Position numbers and translations under genes: made by a program | Origin: Spirochaetales bacterium | GTDB lineage: Bacteria > Spirochaetota > Spirochaetia > Sphaerochaetales > Sphaerochaetaceae | DNA: 13,681 bases | Direction: 5' to 3' | NCBI GenBank assembly: GCA_017614625.1 | Contig: JAGABK010000175.1 | Coordinates: 1 to 13,681, forward strand | Shown here: one piece after another, positions 12,101 through 13,681 of the stretch | Layout: every line of letters begins with the position of its first letter | Numbering within the stretch: the first letter of the stretch is position 1 | The notes under the pieces: generated by a model | Seen by the model: the letters and a program-made list of their open reading frames with translations, nothing else | Database searches by the model: none | What the model was told of the DNA's origin: nothing

Positions 12101-13677
12101 GCGAACATGCTGATTATGGCGACAATCACGCCCGCGATTCCCTCTCCGCCGAGAAGGCCGCTCGATACGAGGCTCATCGTCTTGTCGCTGGCCTTTGTGA
12201 TCTTCTTGACGATCACGGACAGGATGTAGCCCAGACCCACGATGATCGAAATGTACGATGGAAGATAGATTCCCAGTCCAATGGCCGATGCCGGAATCTT
12301 CACCAGAAACAGAACGAGGCCCAGCGCCATGCCGATGTAGAACACCGGCGAGGAGCCCAGTCCGCTTGCCATGGAGGCGACGGCGCTGGCCTGCGGCGCG
12401 GGAAGAAGCGTTCCGGGACCGAAGCCGCCGAAGCTCTTTCTCATGACGAACAGGACGCAGACGGAGATGACCGCTCCGACCACACCGCCGATTCCCTCTG
12501 CAAGGATCTGCTGCTTCGGGTCGGTCTTGAGCATGTGTCCGCTCTTGAGGTCGTTCATGACATCGCCCGAAAGACCGCATGCGACTGCGACAAGGCCTGC
12601 GGACAGGAAAAGCACCAGCAGCGAGGGCTGCCAGATGACCTGGATCAGGAGCATGACGAGGATTCCGAAGACCTCCATGGGGTTGACTCCGCTCATTCCG
12701 GTGATCATTCCGCTCAGGAGGCAGGTCAGGCACACTCCGGCGATGGCCAGCAGGGCCTGCAGGATGTTCATGCCGGTTCCCAATGCGAGAAGGACCACGG
12801 CGAAGACAAGGACCACCGCCACGGGAACGATTCCCTGCGGCGGAAGCTTTTTGCCCTTCTCCCTGCCCTTCATGCGTTTGGCCGAGCCCGCAAGTGCCTT
12901 GACGAACACCGCGAGGCCGGTTCCGATCAGAAGGCCGAGTCCGAGGTTCTGCCTGAAGAGGTCTGCCGCTCCGAGGTCTGCGAACCAGCCTGCCCCGATT
13001 CCCACCGGGGTGAGAATCAGGAAGGCGAAGATGGCTCCTCCGAACCAAAGAAGGGCGAATATCTTTCCTATCATGGCGCCGATGGCGAAGGCCATGGGGC
13101 TGATGTAGATTGCAACGGGTGCGACCGAGGCGCTTCCCTTGAAGATGGTGGCCACGGTGGGAATCCATCCGAACAGGTCGCGCACGAAGGTGAAGAGCGC
13201 GCTGAATGCCATGGAAAGATAGAGCTTCAGCGAGTCCCTGCCCTTCTTGATTCCGGTGACAAGCGTGTTGTAGGCGGCGTTGCCGATCGGGAAGTCGAGC
13301 TTCTGCTCCTCTATTAGGTTGCGTCTGTAAAGCGCCGAGAGAAGAGTTCCCAGGACGGCTCCGCAGACCGTCATGACTAGGATCTGCAGGAACGGGACCT
13401 CGGCGTCGGGATTGATGATCCACAGGCCCGGGATGGTGAATGCCAGACCGCCTGCGACCATGGAGCCTGCGCTCATCATGGTGTGGGTGACGTTGATCTC
13501 CTGGAGGCTGCTGTCCTTGCGGTGGCCCAGGACCGACATGGCCAGGACCGTCACGAAGACCGTGGGCCACGGAAGCGCGCCCATCCTGAGCGCCACATAC
13601 ATGGAGCTGACCGTTATGATGGTCAAGCCGAGGATTCCGGTAAGGGCGCCCCTCGCCGTAAGCTGTCTGTCCTGCAT
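12097..13677 (-). CDS. OPT-family (oligopeptide) transporter
   Basis: A polytopic inner-membrane transporter of the oligopeptide transporter family, which moves small peptides or metal-peptide and siderophore complexes with protons; the substrate is not predictable. 526 residues from the ATG at 13677, almost entirely hydrophobic segments with short loops. Family features are the early membrane pair with YVALRMG at 27-33, then SLQEINVTHTMMSAGSMVAGGLAFTIPG at 57-84 (the conserved OPT stretch), and DFPIGNAAYNTL at 128-139. A Lys/Arg-rich cytoplasmic loop lies near KRMKGREKGKK. Only four bases lie upstream of the ATG, so a Shine-Dalgarno site cannot be seen and the true start could be further out. 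rlmN overlaps its stop by 4 bases. Confidence 0.88.
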   Translation of the reverse strand: MQDRQLTARGALTGILGLTIITVSSMYVALRMGALPWPTVFVTVLAMSVLGHRKDSSLQEINVTHTMMSAGSMVAGGLAFTIPGLWIINPDAEVPFLQILVMTVCGAVLGTLLSALYRRNLIEEQKLDFPIGNAAYNTLVTGIKKGRDSLKLYLSMAFSALFTFVRDLFGWIPTVATIFKGSASVAPVAIYISPMAFAIGAMIGKIFALLWFGGAIFAFLILTPVGIGAGWFADLGAADLFRQNLGLGLLIGTGLAVFVKALAGSAKRMKGREKGKKLPPQGIVPVAVVLVFAVVLLALGTGMNILQALLAIAGVCLTCLLSGMITGMSGVNPMEVFGILVMLLIQVIWQPSLLVLFLSAGLVAVACGLSGDVMNDLKSGHMLKTDPKQQILAEGIGGVVGAVISVCVLFVMRKSFGGFGPGTLLPAPQASAVASMASGLGSSPVFYIGMALGLVLFLVKIPASAIGLGIYLPSYISIIVGLGYILSVIVKKITKASDKTMSLVSSGLLGGEGIAGVIVAIISMFA

Positions 13678-13681
13678 AGCC

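Noticed and set aside
12070..13317. 415-codon open frame on the forward strand
   Set aside because: It is the mirror of the OPT transporter gene. The product is rich in His, Asp and Glu, as expected from antisense of a hydrophobic GC-rich gene.

Overview
This window looks like a compact stretch of a bacterial chromosome, GC-rich by eye and mostly housekeeping. Bacterial markers are MnmA, topoisomerase I, YchF, HflX, RlmN and TrmO, sigma70-type promoters and Shine-Dalgarno sites. Two secreted proteins have lipoboxes ending in Ser-Cys, one of them with a DUF1566-like domain. That, with the mix of other genes, makes me lean towards a spirochaete (Treponema or Sphaerochaeta relatives). This is a low-confidence inference from gene flavour, not a phylogenetic result. 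Neither tRNA gene encodes its CCA end. Arg AGG codons are frequent, and one of the two tRNAs is the AGG-reading tRNA-Arg(CCT).

Layout. 1-419: C-terminal end of an M29 aminopeptidase (+). 421-1912: smr then mnmA (-), 1 base apart. 1977-2123: tRNA-Arg(CCT) with its own promoter and terminator (+). 2125-3270: PAP2 membrane phosphatase and a 75-residue protein (-), one operon. 3406-3561: tRNA-Asp(GTC) with promoter and terminator (+). 3562-3850: a non-coding stretch with a 134-bp structured inverted-repeat element, copies of the tRNA-Asp 3' sequence in both orientations, and two 37-bp inverted-repeat modules. 3851-4540: trmO (+). 4549-7095: topA (-). 7267-8013: unknown lipoprotein (+). 8056-9156: ychF (-). 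9232-10356: hflX (+). 10372-11061: proline-rich DUF1566-like lipoprotein (+). 11063-13677: OPT transporter and rlmN (-), overlapping by 4 bases.

How the genes fit together. Much of the window serves translation: tRNA modification (MnmA, TrmO, and RlmN, which acts on both rRNA and tRNA), ribosome-associated GTPases (HflX, YchF), an Smr-domain protein and two tRNA genes. Most are separate transcription units that alternate in direction, so this is loose functional neighbourhood and not one pathway.

Most unusual signals. (1) All four forward-strand protein genes with a visible 5' end have a -10 box exactly 6 bases before the ATG and no Shine-Dalgarno site, which predicts leaderless mRNAs. Most reverse-strand genes have clear Shine-Dalgarno sites. 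(2) The 3562-3850 region is the best candidate for something undescribed: a structured RNA, a mobile repeat or a regulatory element. (3) MnmA lacks the canonical second catalytic cysteine but has a CxxC pair. (4) The aminopeptidase has Phe where M29 enzymes have a conserved Tyr. I see no defence system, prophage, insertion sequence or CRISPR array.
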